A stretch of DNA of 64,000 nt from Polytrichum commune (GCA_950295325.1 OX485805.1:27577501-27641500); one strand, 5' to 3'. Shown: positions 1 to 12,238, numbered from the stretch's first letter. A program made the numbers and translations. Notes: generated by a model from the sequence alone, not told the origin.

Positions 1-3000
1 AGCTGCTGCCAGCAACTATATAAACAGACCTGCCACCTAGCCTGAGGGTGCCATCAAAGCAACCAATTAATCATGAGATCAAGACAGACTTAATAGGGTG
101 GGTTTCCATCAGTGTTCAAGATTGACGCCTTCATATGAGTTTCCTTTTGAAGGGCTCTCAAATTTCAGCCCTTCAGTTGAAGAGCCGGTTCAAATCCAAG
201 ACGTCAATCCAAGAATATAGAAGTGAAATACAAATACATATTAAACTTGTGCATGAATTTTATGATACATGTTTCTAGTACAATGTGAAGTAGTAAGTAT
301 CAACCATCTAATTCTACTTCTTGTAGTGACAATGTCCTACGCTTGTTGGTTCTTGTGGCGGGCACATTGAATTGAGGACGTCAAGTGATGTCTTCATTTT
401 CAATTTGGGGTTGCGTTTTGAAGGGCTATTTTGAGAGAGGTATATTTTGAAGGGCCAAATCACATTTGAAGGGCATTGAAGACTTCAATCTTGAAACATT
501 GGTTCCCATGTATGTTGCTCGACCACTAGACTCTGGTGGGAGTAAGTCAGGCAAATGTAGATAAAAACATGATGGGTAGGGTTTGTATGTGTCTACTCGC
601 CCACTATTATCTCGAGCGTTTAGTGGGCACATGGAAGTCTAATGATCCATGGTCATGGCCCTCAACATTCTAATAGGCAATCATAATGTGGTTGCTTGCT
701 TGCTTTTGATATCTTCATGTGAACACATCCAACCCATTATTATTTAGGATCTAGTGGGTCAGCGACGAACATGGAAACCACCCTTACCTACCCAATTCCC
801 AACCCAACATGAGCTTAGTAGCCAACCTAAAAGGATCAAAATACATATAAGGTAGACTTGCCTAGATGAAATAAAATAATCATCTAGACACCTATAGTTG
901 AGTGGTATATGTGGTTACATGTGGCTCCAAGAACAAATACCAAAGAGACATGTGTTCAAAAGAGAATAGATTATGTGCTAAGAATATGCTAATCGTTCTA
1001 GGCTCAATAGTCAATGTGACTAGGGGGACTCATGTGACCACTTAATGAGCACGAGAAACTTCACCTTCATAATGATCAAGATAATAATCTGATCTCCAAA
1101 AATTATGAGACAAATGGCTACTAGCCCGATTTGGATTTGCTAATCATCTTGCACGAGTCTTGCACTGATTGCGTGTTTCATATCCTACAACAATTGTGGG
1201 TGCAGAGAGACAAGAAACCATGTAATACGGCACATCTAGTACATTATACACTCCCAAAAGGGCCAAAATGTGAGCTCAGGTATCGATCCTTGAGTCTGCG
1301 CAACCAACAAACTCCAAGATTGTCCAAGTTCTAGTGCACTGCAACACTAGAGCAAGGTGGCTAAAGACAAGCGTAGAGGAACAGCCGGCCAGTAGAGCAG
1401 TGCCAGGAGAGCTGAGCAGCAAGAGAAAGCTGAGCAGTTAAGGTATGTAAGTTATGTATGTATCCTTGAGTCCTTTGTATGCATTTATTTGCTTCCGCTG
1501 TCATACCTCACGAGGCCATCCTGTGGCAGTTTTGGTGGGGACCAGTGATGTCAGGGTAATTACAAGGCTGGGGAATAAGGACTGATTGATTGAGTACTGT
1601 CAGGAGTACATAGCTACACTACAACCATAAATGGGTTGTCGACCTCCCTCTCGAGTCACACCTTCACCTCTTTAATTGCGGTCGGTAGCTAGATGGCAGG
1701 ATTCAACAACACCAACACGGAATCCATGCAGAATGTAAGTATCTGCACGAAAGCTTATGAATCAAGTTACCTATGATCATCTTCCCTTCCACCAATCCAA
1801 TCTGACATTTAGTCCTTGTAACTTGAAATTCGGCATCATTCGAGTCCACGTGCGTGATAAGTTAGAGAACAGTGCTGGGAAAGCTGACTTTTGTCTTCAA
1901 TACTGAAATGGCATAAGGTATGTTTGTGGGCCTTCTGCTATCACTCTTTTGGACACTTATGGGATATGGCAAGGCTTGAAGTTGATAGTGAACACCACAA
2001 AGCCACTTGTTACCACGTGATTGGACCTCGGGGCTGCAACATGGGTTTTATAATGAGCAATTTGTTAAGCTCAAAGTTTTGTTTTTACAAATCTTATTCT
2101 TTCATTGAATTTGATTTGGTTGCAAAGAACTTCAGAAGATGAATCCAACGGTATCTTGTTTGACATAGTTGATCTCTATATTTCCCTTAGGCAACGAATG
2201 ACAAGAGAAGCATCAACATTTAACTCATTATGAATAGGTCTTAAGATATAATATAACTCTACAAAAACTTATTAGATAAGAACATTCATTATCATGCTTT
2301 ATTATACTTTTTTAACCTTATTTTCACGTTTAATACTCCGACTTTTTAATTAATGCTTTATTATGAACTTATCATAAATTCTCAAAGCCAAGTTATTTCT
2401 CAGTGACCCTTGCTTATTATACAAATGTTGTTGCCCTAGAGATTAGACTACGTGCATAAACATGTCTTCCATCATGAGATTCATAGCTAACAAAACCATG
2501 AAAACTTATGTGATCTTTCCTCTTGTAACATTAGCATCTCAATTCTGATTCTAAAATTTGGAATAATAATCTTTGTGATTTGAGTGCTAATGAGATGATG
2601 CAATTCCCATTCCGATCCAATAGCATTCGGAAGTGACCACAATAAGATCACATACCTTAAGGTATGTGCCAGGGTGTTATTCAACTTGTTTTTCATGTTC
2701 TTCAGCTTTTACCAATTATATTTGCGTTGCATTAGCAAGTCGTATAGAAAATTAGACCTACTCTGAATTAGTTATAATTGTCAAAGGTCATGTTTATTGA
2801 TTCCTTATTAAACAAAATACATAGATCCAAGTCCTAATTATGTTTATTATTGAATGTGGAGTAGTTAGTGAAATTTGAAGAAATAATCCAATCTCTTTAA
2901 AACATGTGTCTTTATAGTGTTTGTTCTTTGGTCCTCACCAAACCACAAACCAATCAAATACACCCTAACCTCCCTAATCTCACTCCCTCTCTTATATCCC

Positions 3001-3300
3001 AAAACCCTAGGGAACATATGTGCTTAGTGTAAATCTCCCTCGTTGTTGTCACATTTCCCTCCCATATATCATAGGTTTTGACATTAAATTATTCCCTTAA
3101 ACTGCATGCTCACACGCATCATGTCGTCATCATTGTCATTATTGCCCTTATTGACTTCGTATTATTCCACAACGTCACATGCTACACTAAAGTCTCTATT
3201 ATCATGCATACATGTTAACACTACATACCTCCTTAATACCACGTGCACTTTGGTTGCCACGTGCATGATGTTAGGGAGGCTAGAGTGTATAGTTATTCAA
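1..3300. other. Intergenic, no gene recognised; weak fold-back at 105-513
   Basis: Only short open frames with no recognisable protein family. A loose inverted repeat is visible: the arm near 105-140 (TTCAAGATTGA followed by CCTTC) recurs inverted near 480-513 (GAAGACTTCAATCTTGAA), with several TTGAAGGGC words between. This could be a decayed fold-back transposon, but I see no clear target duplication. The rest, including 514-3300, shows nothing I can name. Confidence 0.4.
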
Positions 3301-3376
3301 TTAGGAAAGTAACTAAATAACACCTGCATCTTATACTACTACCAGTTACAAAGTTAAATGCTTCTTCGTCCTACCC

Positions 3377-3602
3377 CTACGACCAGAAAAAACCAGCAGT
3401 TAGTTACAAATGAACCGTTAAAGTTGGAGAAATAACCAGTTGAAGTTCAAGACTGCATGAAAATTACTGATCATTTTAAAGGAATTCATAGAATATACCC
3501 CAATTTAATGAAGGAAAACCGAAGGATGTCAACATGTAACCGCTTGGACTTGCAAACACTAGGATCTCAACCGATTATGCCCCAAAATCTCCCCGATCAC
3601 TG
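3377..3602. mobile_element. hAT-type MITE, copy A (226 bp)
   Basis: The element is flanked by a perfect 8-bp direct repeat, TCCTACCC, at 3369-3376 and 3603-3610. An 8-bp duplication is the hAT signature. The right end reads TCTCCCCGATCACTG and the left end is a degraded inverted match. The interior carries the AACCGGTTGA and GGATGTCAACATGTAACC blocks shared by the other copies. It has no coding capacity. At 226 bp it matches copies E (226), F (225) and H without its insert (226). Confidence 0.85.
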
Positions 3603-3805
3603 TCCTACCCTACTCTTGTCAGGAAGTTTATTTAGACCCTTTCAAGGCTTAAGTTGACTGGTGAGCCAGGAGTCTCCATCACTGTGTGGGGAGATTTCTG
3701 AAGTTTGTTCAATAATGCAGTGCTTTTCAAAACCACTCAATCAAATGATCAAGCTTCTGGGACCTTGAATATGAGCTCAAGGGCAAGAAATGAGGCGATG
3801 GAGGC

Positions 3806-4290
3806 CAATGAACAGCAAGAACTGGCCGCTAGCGGTGATTGGGAAGATTTTTGGGCATAATCGATTGAGATCCTAGTGTTTGCAAGTCCAACCAGTTACA
3901 TGTTATTGACATCCTCCGGATTTCCTTTATTGATTTTAGGTATATTCCACAGATTTTTCTAAAGTGATCGGTAATTCTCATGAAGTCTTGAACTTCAACC
4001 GGTTATTTCTCAAACTCAACCGGTTCATCTGTAACTAACTGCCGGTTCTCCCTGATCATTGACCGCTAGTAACAGATGAACTGGTTGAGTTTGAGAAATA
4101 ACTGGTTGAAGTTCAAGGCTTCATGAAAATTACCCATCATTTTAGAGGAATCTATGGAATATATCTTAAATCAATAAACAAAAAAATAGGAAGATCACAC
4201 ATATAACTGGTTGGACTTGGAAACACTAGGACGTGATACAACCATGACGTGATAATCATGACGTGTTTCCAAGTCATGGTCCTTAGCGTT
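3806..4290. mobile_element. hAT-type MITE, copy C, split by copy B
   Basis: The left end, CAATGAACAGCAAGAACTGG at 3806-3825, corresponds to the CAGTGA(A/T)CGGGGAGAACC end of the family. The element continues to CCGCTAG (3832), is interrupted by copy B, and resumes at 4070 with TAACAGATGAACTGG, where the family consensus has CTAGTTACAGATGAAC. The right end is lost after about 4230, where an unrelated 18-bp hairpin sequence begins. This is therefore an older copy that served as target for a younger one. Confidence 0.75.
3833..4061. mobile_element. hAT-type MITE, copy B, nested in copy C
   Basis: The element lies in reverse orientation to copies A, C and D. Its ends are CGGTGATTGGGAAGA and TCTCCCTGATCATTG. 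The flanks are GCCGCTAG (3825-3832) and ACCGCTAG (4062-4069), a 7/8 target duplication made from copy C sequence. It is non-coding and 229 bp long. Confidence 0.82.
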
Positions 4291-4311
4291 TGGGATTATC
4301 ACGTCATGGTT
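4240..4311. repeat. 18-bp perfect hairpin
   Basis: Arm 4240-4257 (AACCATGACGTGATAATC) is exactly inverted at 4294-4311, with a 36-nt loop. Partial repeats of CATGACGTG lie inside the loop. It sits at the broken right end of MITE copy C, so it may be the footprint of another small fold-back insertion. Confidence 0.7.
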
Positions 4312-4394
4312 ATAATCTGAAGTCTTCTTAATATCAAAGGAGTATGTGATTATATGGAAGTTTCTAGTCTTGACGTAGAGCTAGTTGTGGGGAT

Positions 4395-4613
4395 CAGGGC
4401 TCAGGGAGAACCGGCGGTTAGTTGTAGATGAACCGGTTGAGAAATAACCGGTTGAATGTTGGAGACTTTAGGAGAATTACCGATCATTTTAGAGGAATCT
4501 ATAGAATATATCTCAAATGAATAATGCAAAATCGGAAGATGTCAACATGTAATCAGCTGGATTTAGAATCACCATGATCTTGACCGACTATGTCCAAAAC
4601 TTCCTGGGCACTT
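4395..4613. mobile_element. hAT-type MITE, copy D (219 bp)
   Basis: Flanked by a perfect 8-bp direct repeat, GTGGGGAT, at 4387-4394 and 4614-4621. The left end CAGGGCTCAGGGAGAACC and right end CTTCCTGGGCACTT are decayed versions of the family terminus. The interior is collinear with copy A. The insertion is in the middle of the Stowaway-like copy, whose sequence resumes right after the duplication. Confidence 0.85.
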
Positions 4614-4670
4614 GTGGGGATCGATTAAGAGAATCTTATACATAATGTATCATTCTTTGTGAAGTAAAGC

Positions 4671-5167
4671 CACGGGTAGATCACTCTAAGGCATTTTTGT
4701 GCACCACGTGCGGCTGGGAGTTTTTTGTTTTGGGGCTATTTACCTTCAAGGGTTGAATTAAAGCCTCCCTGTAATTACTTCAATTTCAAAAATGGCCCAT
4801 TTGTTTGCACCCTTCCATTACTTATATTGTCCAAGTCACTGCAATCTTTTGTACTCTATATTCCTTTTAAGTAATTTTGGACAAACGGAAATCCCAACTA
4901 TCATCCATCCCCGTGAGTCCTAAACCCATTTACATACCATACTAAACATACCTTCTAGGATCCTTATCTTCAGCCCCTATATTAATTTTACAAAAAAATA
5001 ATGGCCCACGTTTTATGTCCATCTAACTTACTTATAATGGGATTGTCTACATTTAATGGCCCCTTCATTATTTGGAATTCCTTTATAATTTTTATTTCAA
5101 ATGATTTTAATCCTCTCTATATTATGCCGCACGTCGTTTTTAAAATGCACTAAGTGATCTACCCGTG
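4671..5167. mobile_element. Non-autonomous TIR element with 8-bp TSD (497 bp)
   Basis: The termini are CACGGGTAGATCACT on the left and AGTGATCTACCCGTG on the right. The inverted match continues, with some mismatches, for about 43 bp up to GTGCGGC/GCCGCAC. The 8-bp flanks AGTAAAGC at 4663-4670 and 5168-5175 are identical. TSD length and the CA...TG ends fit a hAT-class element; a Mutator-type 9-bp duplication is less likely because the ninth base differs. I see no transposase inside. Confidence 0.8.
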
Positions 5168-5302
5168 AGTAAAGCTATACAGTTCATGAAATTGATTTTG
5201 TGAAGTTGTGAATATGGGTACCAAATCATGCAATTGTTCACAACATGTAGTGAAATTGGGTGAGAGTTCAAGTTAAAATTGGTAAAATTGGTTAAAATCT
5301 AT

Positions 5303-5975
5303 ACCTTCAAAAAAAACCAGTTTCAAAACAGAGTTTGGCAAGCCAAGGTAAAAGAATTTTGGCCTTGACATGTGCCTAAATTCAAGGAGCTCAGTTTCAA
5401 GATTGGTCCCTATTTTATTGGGTATAAACATTTGGTTTCAACTCTGATCCAAGACAACAGTTTTGCAAGGCTTAAAACCTTGGTTTCCAATCAGATTTGG
5501 AAATATATAATTTTAAGGTAGGAGCACTTTAAACTCAGACAACACCCAAAACCAACACTCTTAAAATCTTGCATAATAAGTACATGTTGATTTGAGAATG
5601 TTCACCATATGAACATCTAGGCCCTAAATGGTTTTACATGCCAACGCATTTTTTCACTTCAAAAACTTGTATTTATTTCAATAGTAAGGGAGAGGGGTCA
5701 AAAAATTGCAATACAGCTTGTTTTTTGTTTTTTTTTCTCTACTTGGGATTTGTTTTTTTTTTTTTGGGGGGGGGGGGGGTTCATACAACTGCCACATGTA
5801 TATGCCAAATACCTTAACTTCTCGGTCTAAGGTGCTCTTACCTTAACCCCCCCAAAAAAAGGGACTAACCTTGACATCAAGCTTGTCAAAGTTAGGCACA
5901 TGATAAGGCCAAATTCCTTTTACCTTGGCTTACCAAACTCCGGTTCAAAACCAACCTTTTTGAACGAGTGTGGCC
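5303..5975. mobile_element. Fold-back element with ~75-bp terminal inverted repeats
   Basis: The left arm (about 5303-5380, containing AGAGTTTGGCAAGCCAAGG and TTGGCCTTGACATGTGCC) recurs inverted at about 5890-5975 (GGCACATGATAAGGCCAAAT, then CCTTGGCTTACCAAACTCC). The centre holds a T run followed by 14 G (5766-5779). I could not find a target duplication. It abuts the Stowaway-like copy on its left. Confidence 0.6.
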
Positions 5976-7114
5976 TCCCCCTCGATTAACCAAAAGCTAG
6001 CATTAAAGCTAACATTTTGTAGGTGTTGGGTGACTCACATTCTTTAGGCTACTAAAGACGTCGAGTTTTCTTCTTCTTCTTTTTCTCGGTGAGTTTGTTG
6101 TGTTACGCTAGGTGGACAAAACATTACTCAACTTAGTCATGGCCCATAGAACACAATAGCAAAGTTGAGTAATCCTTCAAACGGAGTATCAAGCCAACAC
6201 GAAGATTTCCGTTATTGACATATGCCTGTCATGGAAAGAAGTCAATTGATGAACCATATAGTTGATGCTTTATAATGTTATGGGTGCATAAAACGAAACA
6301 AATAGTATGAAATCTTGATCTTCTCTCTTCACTCAATTCCTAGTAATTCTCACACCAGTTATGTATGAGAACCCACATGTGTCACCCAACTGTATTGTGT
6401 CGCCCACGGCTCATGAGTATAGTTGGCTATGACTTAAAGTTGGACTCCTAGTGTCAGTTACCATGTTTTCATTGTCATTGAAGATCTACAGTTGCCAACT
6501 TCCAAAGCCGAGTCTCTAATCGTTTGCAAAAGTCGAAGCTTAAGAAAGAGAAGTCTCGAAACTTTGTCAACTTCGTTCACTGACCTTTTTAACATGGATC
6601 GTTTGCTTACATAAGCTCCACTAGCACACGATAATTGACAAAGATTATAATGCTATGCACACAACGTGAACATCTTCGATCAGCCAAGGATATGCACGTG
6701 GCTTCTTGTACCTCCCCTAATTAGTAGGTGTGGTATAAGAAGATTCTATTCTATCTTGATCTCAAGAGCTCGATATAGATAGGCAGAATTTCCAACTCTC
6801 AAATTGGGATCCATCGGATCCATCGCAAACATGTTGGAAATGAAAATCGGCTCATGTGCTTGTGGACACATCAAATACATCGTTGCAAAGTGAACCTGTA
6901 AGCACCCAAAATTACACCATAGTATGTCGTAGGGAAGTCTATGGCAAACAACTCAAGTCTTCGACTTTGAGTGCTCCGAAAGCCCGTGATGATGACAAAC
7001 CGTACCTAAATATAAATCAATCTTAATATTAGTTGACCCAACAAGCACCACACGACATCACTCTAACACCAACCTACTAGCCATCATGATTTTCCATAAT
7101 TTGTGAAGAACATT
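5976..7114. other. Intergenic, nothing recognised
   Basis: AT-rich sequence with only short open frames. I see no recognisable gene, terminal repeat or tandem array. Confidence 0.4.
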
Positions 7115-7630
7115 AGAGTTACTCGTAAAGTAAAGCACACAAAACAATAGGTTTAGTCCCAAACCAAGAGTTTATGAGAATTAACACAAAGTCACCCAAG
7201 TTCTCTTGATGTTCAAATTACCCCATGTTTAGCATTCGGACAACAGGCTCGCAGTCATGCCGGTACATTGTACGGGCGTAATTTTTCTTTTTCTTTTCTT
7301 TCTTCAAATTACCATACACAAAAGAAAGTGGTGTTGGGATATTGAAAACCGGCTTTTAAACTTGTCCTATTAGAATGGGTGGGTCAAGCTAGCCTTGCAT
7401 AAGCTGATCCGGAATTTAAAACAGCAAGTTTCATGCGCATATCATGTTTTAGATCCTTAAATTCTCTCAAAGTTTGAGAGATGAAAAAAAAAAGTCCCAA
7501 AAATTCACCCAGCTTTCAAAATAGGCTCCGATACACGACAAACTAATGAACTCTTAATAAAAAAAACTTTCTCAAAGAAGGATCAAACCCACAGTTTCAT
7601 CCTTCTTCGAGACTCTACGGATAAGCTCTA
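7115..7630. repeat. Dispersed repeat R3, copy 1
   Basis: About 500 bp that recur in the same order at 37022-38640. Shared landmarks are GGTTTAGTCCCAA, TTAACACAAAGTC, GTGGTGTTGGG, TTTTAGATCCTAAA-like, TTCTCTC and GTTTCATCCTTCTT. The second copy is interrupted by a solo LTR and a hAT MITE, so comparing the two defines those insertion sites. The family itself has no coding capacity that I recognise. Confidence 0.7.
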
Positions 7631-9339
7631 TCGTCATTGGATTACACGTCTAGGTAATGATCTCAATGTGCCAAACAAAACAAACAATTCAAAAAGGACA
7701 GCCCATGTTCCTAAGTTAGTGCACGGAGATAAAACTACCACTAGTCCACTCTTCTTGAGTTACTTAGGACCATGAATCTCCCACTAGAGTAGTGGACACA
7801 AGAAAAATCTTCAAAGGGTTGTCGTAATGTAATGAGTCATCATGCGGTCATGCAGAATTGAATGTCGGAAATGCATGATTGCCTTTTGAAGGGAGACGGC
7901 AAGTATTTTTTTATTTTTTTTTCCTAAACCTTGCAATTGTATTACCTATGTTTGCAAACACTTACACGTGACAAAGAATCTTCAATGGCTTCCTTATCAA
8001 CACTAGACTTTGGTCCACATTAGATGTTACACGTGCATATGATTCAAGTCGTATCCACAATAATCACTTTCAAAACCTCTAAAGTTTGCAAAGGAGTTTG
8101 AGCCCGAGGTATGGATCAAGAATAAGTTAGCAAAATCTAGATTAGTATGTTTACATTGTCAACACGTATGTGATATGAGAGTATCTTGATCCGATTGGAC
8201 AACTACACTAGATATAATATAATTTAGTTGGTTATGAATGTGGAATGAGTATGGATTGATATGGATTATTGAAAATAAGCATGTGTATGTCATCCAAGGA
8301 TTTGTTGATCATCGACTTTTGGGGAGTTATACAACACAATTATGACATTCAAGTAAATTTTATGTAAAGTTAGTGTGATCCAAAAGAGGTGGACCTCTAA
8401 CATTCTTTTTTAGGCAAATAATACGTCCATATTTTGCCTCCATTTAACCTACTACCTTAAAAGTACATGGTTGATCCAAAGGAGAGGCCAATTTTCAAGG
8501 GAGTACAAGCAACTTCAAATGTTCATTAAAAAAACTCTATATATTTGACAATTAATTATGAATTGAATACAAATGAATTTTCAAGACAAGAAATATTTTC
8601 TAGATTATCATTTTTTGCATTTTAACCTCAAATGTGACCTTATCATGTATTGCACATAGCCTTTAAAACATGGAAAGTGACCCCCCCCCTTTTGCCGCAT
8701 GGTCTAAAGCACAAATAACTCTCAATTGGATGTCCAATATTCAATCCATATCTAAAGCATCCCAAATATTGCTTCCACAACAACAACCCTCCACTCATAC
8801 ATTACTTAAATGTATGAATATTATAAATGATATTATAAATTAAAAAAACAAAGTTGCATGTAATGTAGATGATTGATATTCTAAAACATTGTCATTTCTT
8901 CAATACTTTCAAACATGCCCGAGTACTACAACACATCCCGTATTTTGGGGCACATACCAAGGTACTTGAAAATGGGGCTTGGAACACATAGTGGAAGTGC
9001 ATCGAACAACACAAAGGGGAGCTTGTTGGCATAGAAGACCCTAGATTCCAAATGATTGGATGGGGGATTCATTTGGCAACATTCTACATGAAGGTCTCAT
9101 TGCACATGCTTTTGCTTATGCTCTTAAGAGGTCTAGATGACTTAGACATCTCAATTTGAATATTTCAAAAAAAAATGATCATTTGGACTTAGAATGTTTA
9201 CTTACTTTCAACACTTCAAGCACAATTCAAGAAGATGTAAAGATCTTAGACTTGATGAACATATGCACCAATTTGAAACCAAAAAATAAGTAGATTTTGC
9301 ATGTACACAAAATCAAAAAATCTTGGCACTTTTTGGCCC
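7631..9339. other. Intergenic, nothing recognised
   Basis: AT-rich sequence with scattered homopolymer runs, including 9 C at 8681-8689. No gene, terminal repeat or array is supported. Confidence 0.4.
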
Positions 9340-9801
9340 CTATGAGGTGGAATAGCCACGCTTGCCCAAGTCCAAACTTTTCGACCCTGAGAAGCTAAGG
9401 ACCTCAATAATGTGTGTCCACATGTCTAACAACATTAGATCACCATGCCCTTCTATCCAATATAATCCGACATGGGGGGTGGTGTTGGTGATCGTTCCCA
9501 AAAGGTTAATAAGACACGGCAACAAACCAGGACCTGCTATAGAAGATGAATATTTGTAAATATATATGAAGAATTGGTGGCTACTTTTTTGGTCAATCTT
9601 GGGACCAACTAATTGGTTAGCATAAATGAAGGTTGACCCAACTTGACAAGGCTCGCCTTGCAAAGTTTTGGCCACATCCTTGATCATGCACATGTGCTCA
9701 TCATTCTTGTCGAGTCCCTTATCAAAGAGTCGATTTATCCGCACTAGTACAATAATCTCCCGCTTAAGTATGCACTTTGAACCGGAGCCGTTGGTGCGCA
9801 C
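9340..9801 (-). CDS. Unrecognised open frame, possibly transposon remnant
   Basis: An uninterrupted minus-strand frame of about 150 codons. It is the longest in the first 22 kb, but I do not recognise the product. Near its upstream end it contains the minus-strand string TTAAGCGGGAGATTATT, which looks like the polypurine tract found just before a copia 3' LTR. A similar string (CTTGAGTGGGAGATTA) occurs on the plus strand at 10358-10373. The frame could be fortuitous within a decayed retroelement. Confidence 0.15.
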   Translation of the reverse strand: MRTNGSGSKCILKREIIVLVRINRLFDKGLDKNDEHMCMIKDVAKTLQGEPCQVGSTFIYANQLVGPKIDQKSSHQFFIYIYKYSSSIAGPGLLPCLINLLGTITNTTPHVGLYWIEGHGDLMLLDMWTHIIEVLSFSGSKSLDLGKRGYSTS

Positions 9802-10373
9802 TTACTTGGTAGGTGCGTATTTTACTCATATTGTCAGTGTTCCAGATTGGGCTAGTTAGAAAAAGTAATTGTTTAATAATACCCATCTAGCTTACCCCTA
9901 AAGAATACATGTTAATGTGCTCACAAAGCCGTTGGTTTTGTTCAATCCCCTTCCCATTAAGGCTTGATGTTGATGAACAAGCTTCGACAACCTCTGACGA
10001 TGAACCACCTACAGATGACGAAATCCAGCCTATCGAGACAGTTATTGAATCTGAAAGTGCTACCGACTTCAAAGGCTTTGAAGTTCTGCACAACACTATC
10101 CTTGACATTGACGACCAATTGCTTTGCTCTGATGTTCAAACAGAAACTGGACATATGTATGATGAATAGCGACGATCGTTTGAGACGTCTCCGTGAAACG
10201 TTAACAAACTGACATTGAATGTCAAGCGTAAAAAATTCATGCATTCGCGGCAAATGACTATGCATGACATGTTCAAACAATAAAATATGAACCCTAATTT
10301 TTGTCAAAAAAATTGCGCACTTAATTGGGATGCATACTTAAATGAGTGCATACTTGAGTGGGAGATTACTATA
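9747..10373. repeat. Inverted repeat with copia-like polypurine strings at both ends
   Basis: The left end (about 9747-9773, ATAATCTCCCGCTTAAGTAT) is inverted at the right end (about 10347-10373, ATACTTGAGTGGGAGATTAC). The plus-strand interior has an acidic open frame (9909-10169, ending DIDDQLLCSDVQ...). Either this is a fold-back element, or two retroelement 3' ends lie head to head. No target duplication was found. Confidence 0.4.
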
Positions 10374-10689
10374 CCCTCTCCTATACCAAAAACATTCGGC
10401 AATAAGAAGGAAAAGTAAATTAAAAGGATCTATGTCAAGACAAGATTGATGCATTCCCCGGTCACCGGCTTGACAAATGTCACCTTGTAACTGATTGCAC
10501 TACAATTTTTATGGTAGTTAGTGATTAGAAGATTATAGGCTGTAAGTTTCCATATTTTGTGAGTGTTAAACTGTGGATCTAACACCTCTAACCCGCACAT
10601 GTATGTTTACACTCCTTTTAAGTCTTGGCTTTTCTTCAAAGTTTTCCTATTGGGTTTCATCTTCTAATGGCTTTGATAACTTTGTGGGT

Positions 10690-11402
10690 GTGGGAGAGAG
10701 GGGATTATTGGATACAAGCGTATCTCTCATTCATCCAACATACTCCTTGGGTAAGAAGAATTCATAGATGTGCAACTCAATTTTTATGATTTCATAAAAC
10801 AATGTAGCAATAGGCTCTACCAATGTCATTGGAGTCATGAACCAAGTTTGTTATATAGACAATCAATTTAACTTGAGCTTTCAACCAATTTCAATACATG
10901 TTGTGAACAATTTCATGATTTGGTAATCATGTTCACAACTTCACAAAGTCAATTTCATGAATTGTATGATTTTATTCAATAAAGAACATGTATATTTTAT
11001 ATAAGGTTATCCTAATCGTTCTCCACAACCAGCTCCCCATGAAAATTGAGAATATGCAAAACCACAGAGCACAAAAAGATTGACAAAATGGGTTTGGAAG
11101 ATTTATGAAGTTGCTAGAGGTAAAGATCCACTATCATGAAATTAAGGTATGCCACATGTCATGAACTAAATGGAGCTCGCACTTTTTTGAACTCATCTTA
11201 CCAACGGAGTAAAAACCTTGAAATAGCATGCAACTAGAGGTTACATTTTTTAATGGATTTGACACCACAATTAGCTTTAAAGATCCCCAATTAGTGTATT
11301 TAAGGTCATCTGAGATGAATTGGCAACAAACATGTAGGGGGTCGAGTTTTGATGTGGGATGGATGAGAGGTATGTTCGTATATGCTAATTCCTTTTCTCC
11401 AT
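10690..11402. repeat. Dispersed repeat R4, inverted halves around a Stowaway-like insertion
   Basis: The left half (GAGAGAGGGGATTATTGG, then GTATCTCTCATTCATCC) and the right half (GGATGGATGAGAGG, then ATTCCTTTTCTCC) are inverted relatives of each other. Both also match the direct copies at 36575-36695 and 36883-37012. The Stowaway-like element 10743-11209 lies between the halves, so it probably inserted into an older inverted-repeat element. Confidence 0.5.
10743..11209. mobile_element. Stowaway-like (Tc1/mariner) MITE, copy 1
   Basis: The terminal inverted repeats CTCCTTGGGTAAGAAGAATT and (inverted) CTCCGTTGGTAAGATGAGTT each abut a TA dinucleotide (10741-10742 and 11210-11211). A TA target duplication and a CTCC terminus are what the plant Stowaway/mariner group shows. 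It is 467 bp and non-coding. Other copies are at 4320-5302, 30078-30890 and 32430-32547. Confidence 0.78.
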
Positions 11403-11992
11403 GGGTGTGGGGGTAGGTCATCATTGTGATTGTGGCGAAGTTTTGATGATTTGGATTCTCACCCCTTCTAGCATTTGGAGAAGCTTAGGATAGTTTTGGT
11501 TAATGATCTCATTTATTTTAGTTATCTACTTCATTCAATATGTTTTTAAGACTCATTGAAGGGTGGCTTAAACCTAAGGTCTTAATCTGGATCTTATGGG
11601 AACTCCAAGGTCAAGCAACCTAAGGTTAGAAATGTATTCAGATGAGTGACCTTGCTTGCACTTGATTTCTAGTGCACCCTATCACTTATGGTCCATCCAA
11701 TCATAGTGGGGATATCTGCCGGATGCTAAAGAACCCCTATCGAGCTATGTCCACCTAAGAATCCATTGTCCCTAGCCCACCTGCTAGTGTTCAGACCAAA
11801 ATTTATTGGTGTTGCCCACGTTGTTGACCGTAGCTTGCTGGACCGGACAAAACCATGGACGGAGTCAACTCCAACCACGTTAGTCATCCTTTGAGTCACA
11901 TACCTTCATTGGACATTGTGAACATTCCTTCCTCCCATCTCCTCGACTCTGCATCACATTGCTAAATAAGTTATGCAAACGAAATATGCTAA
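11403..11992. other. Intergenic, nothing recognised
   Basis: No gene or repeat that I can support. Confidence 0.4.
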
Positions 11993-12238
11993 TGTGTTAT
12001 GCACCAGCTCCAGATTTGAAACTAGAATCGTGTCATGCACCAAATCCAGAATTATGTCATGTACCAAATCTAGAATTGTGTCATGCACCAAATCCAGAAT
12101 TATGTCATGTACCAAATCTAGAATTGTGTCATGCACCAGATTCATAAATGTATCATGCATGAGATCTAGAAATGTGTTATGCACCAGATCGAGATCCAGA
12201 AATGTGTCATTCACCAAATCCAAAAATGTGATATGTAA
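11993..12238. repeat. 24-bp minisatellite (~10 units)
   Basis: Tandem units of the form ATGCACCAAATCCAGAATTG plus four bases recur about ten times, more uniform in the centre (about 12035-12140) and degenerate at the edges. The unit is a multiple of three, so open frames on both strands read through as short peptide repeats (for example CHAPNPEL). I regard these frames as a consequence of the repeat, not as a gene. Confidence 0.88.

Larger units (their letters stand above)
4320..5302 (-). mobile_element. Stowaway-like element copy, interrupted twice
   Basis: Sequence matching the family described at 10743-11209 and 30078-30890, in reverse orientation, can be followed through GAGCTAGTTGTGGGG (about 4377-4391), the block at 4614-4670 ending in CATTCTTTGTGAAGTAAAGC, and the block from 5168 to about 5302 with TTCATGAAATTGATTTTGTG. 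Removing the hAT MITE at 4395-4613 and the element at 4671-5167 makes it collinear with the other copies. Both TA-adjacent ends are missing or too decayed to place. Confidence 0.65.

Noticed and set aside
170-200. GGTTCAAATCC, a T-loop/box B string
   Set aside because: No D-arm or acceptor stem around it; a chance match in repeat-rich DNA.
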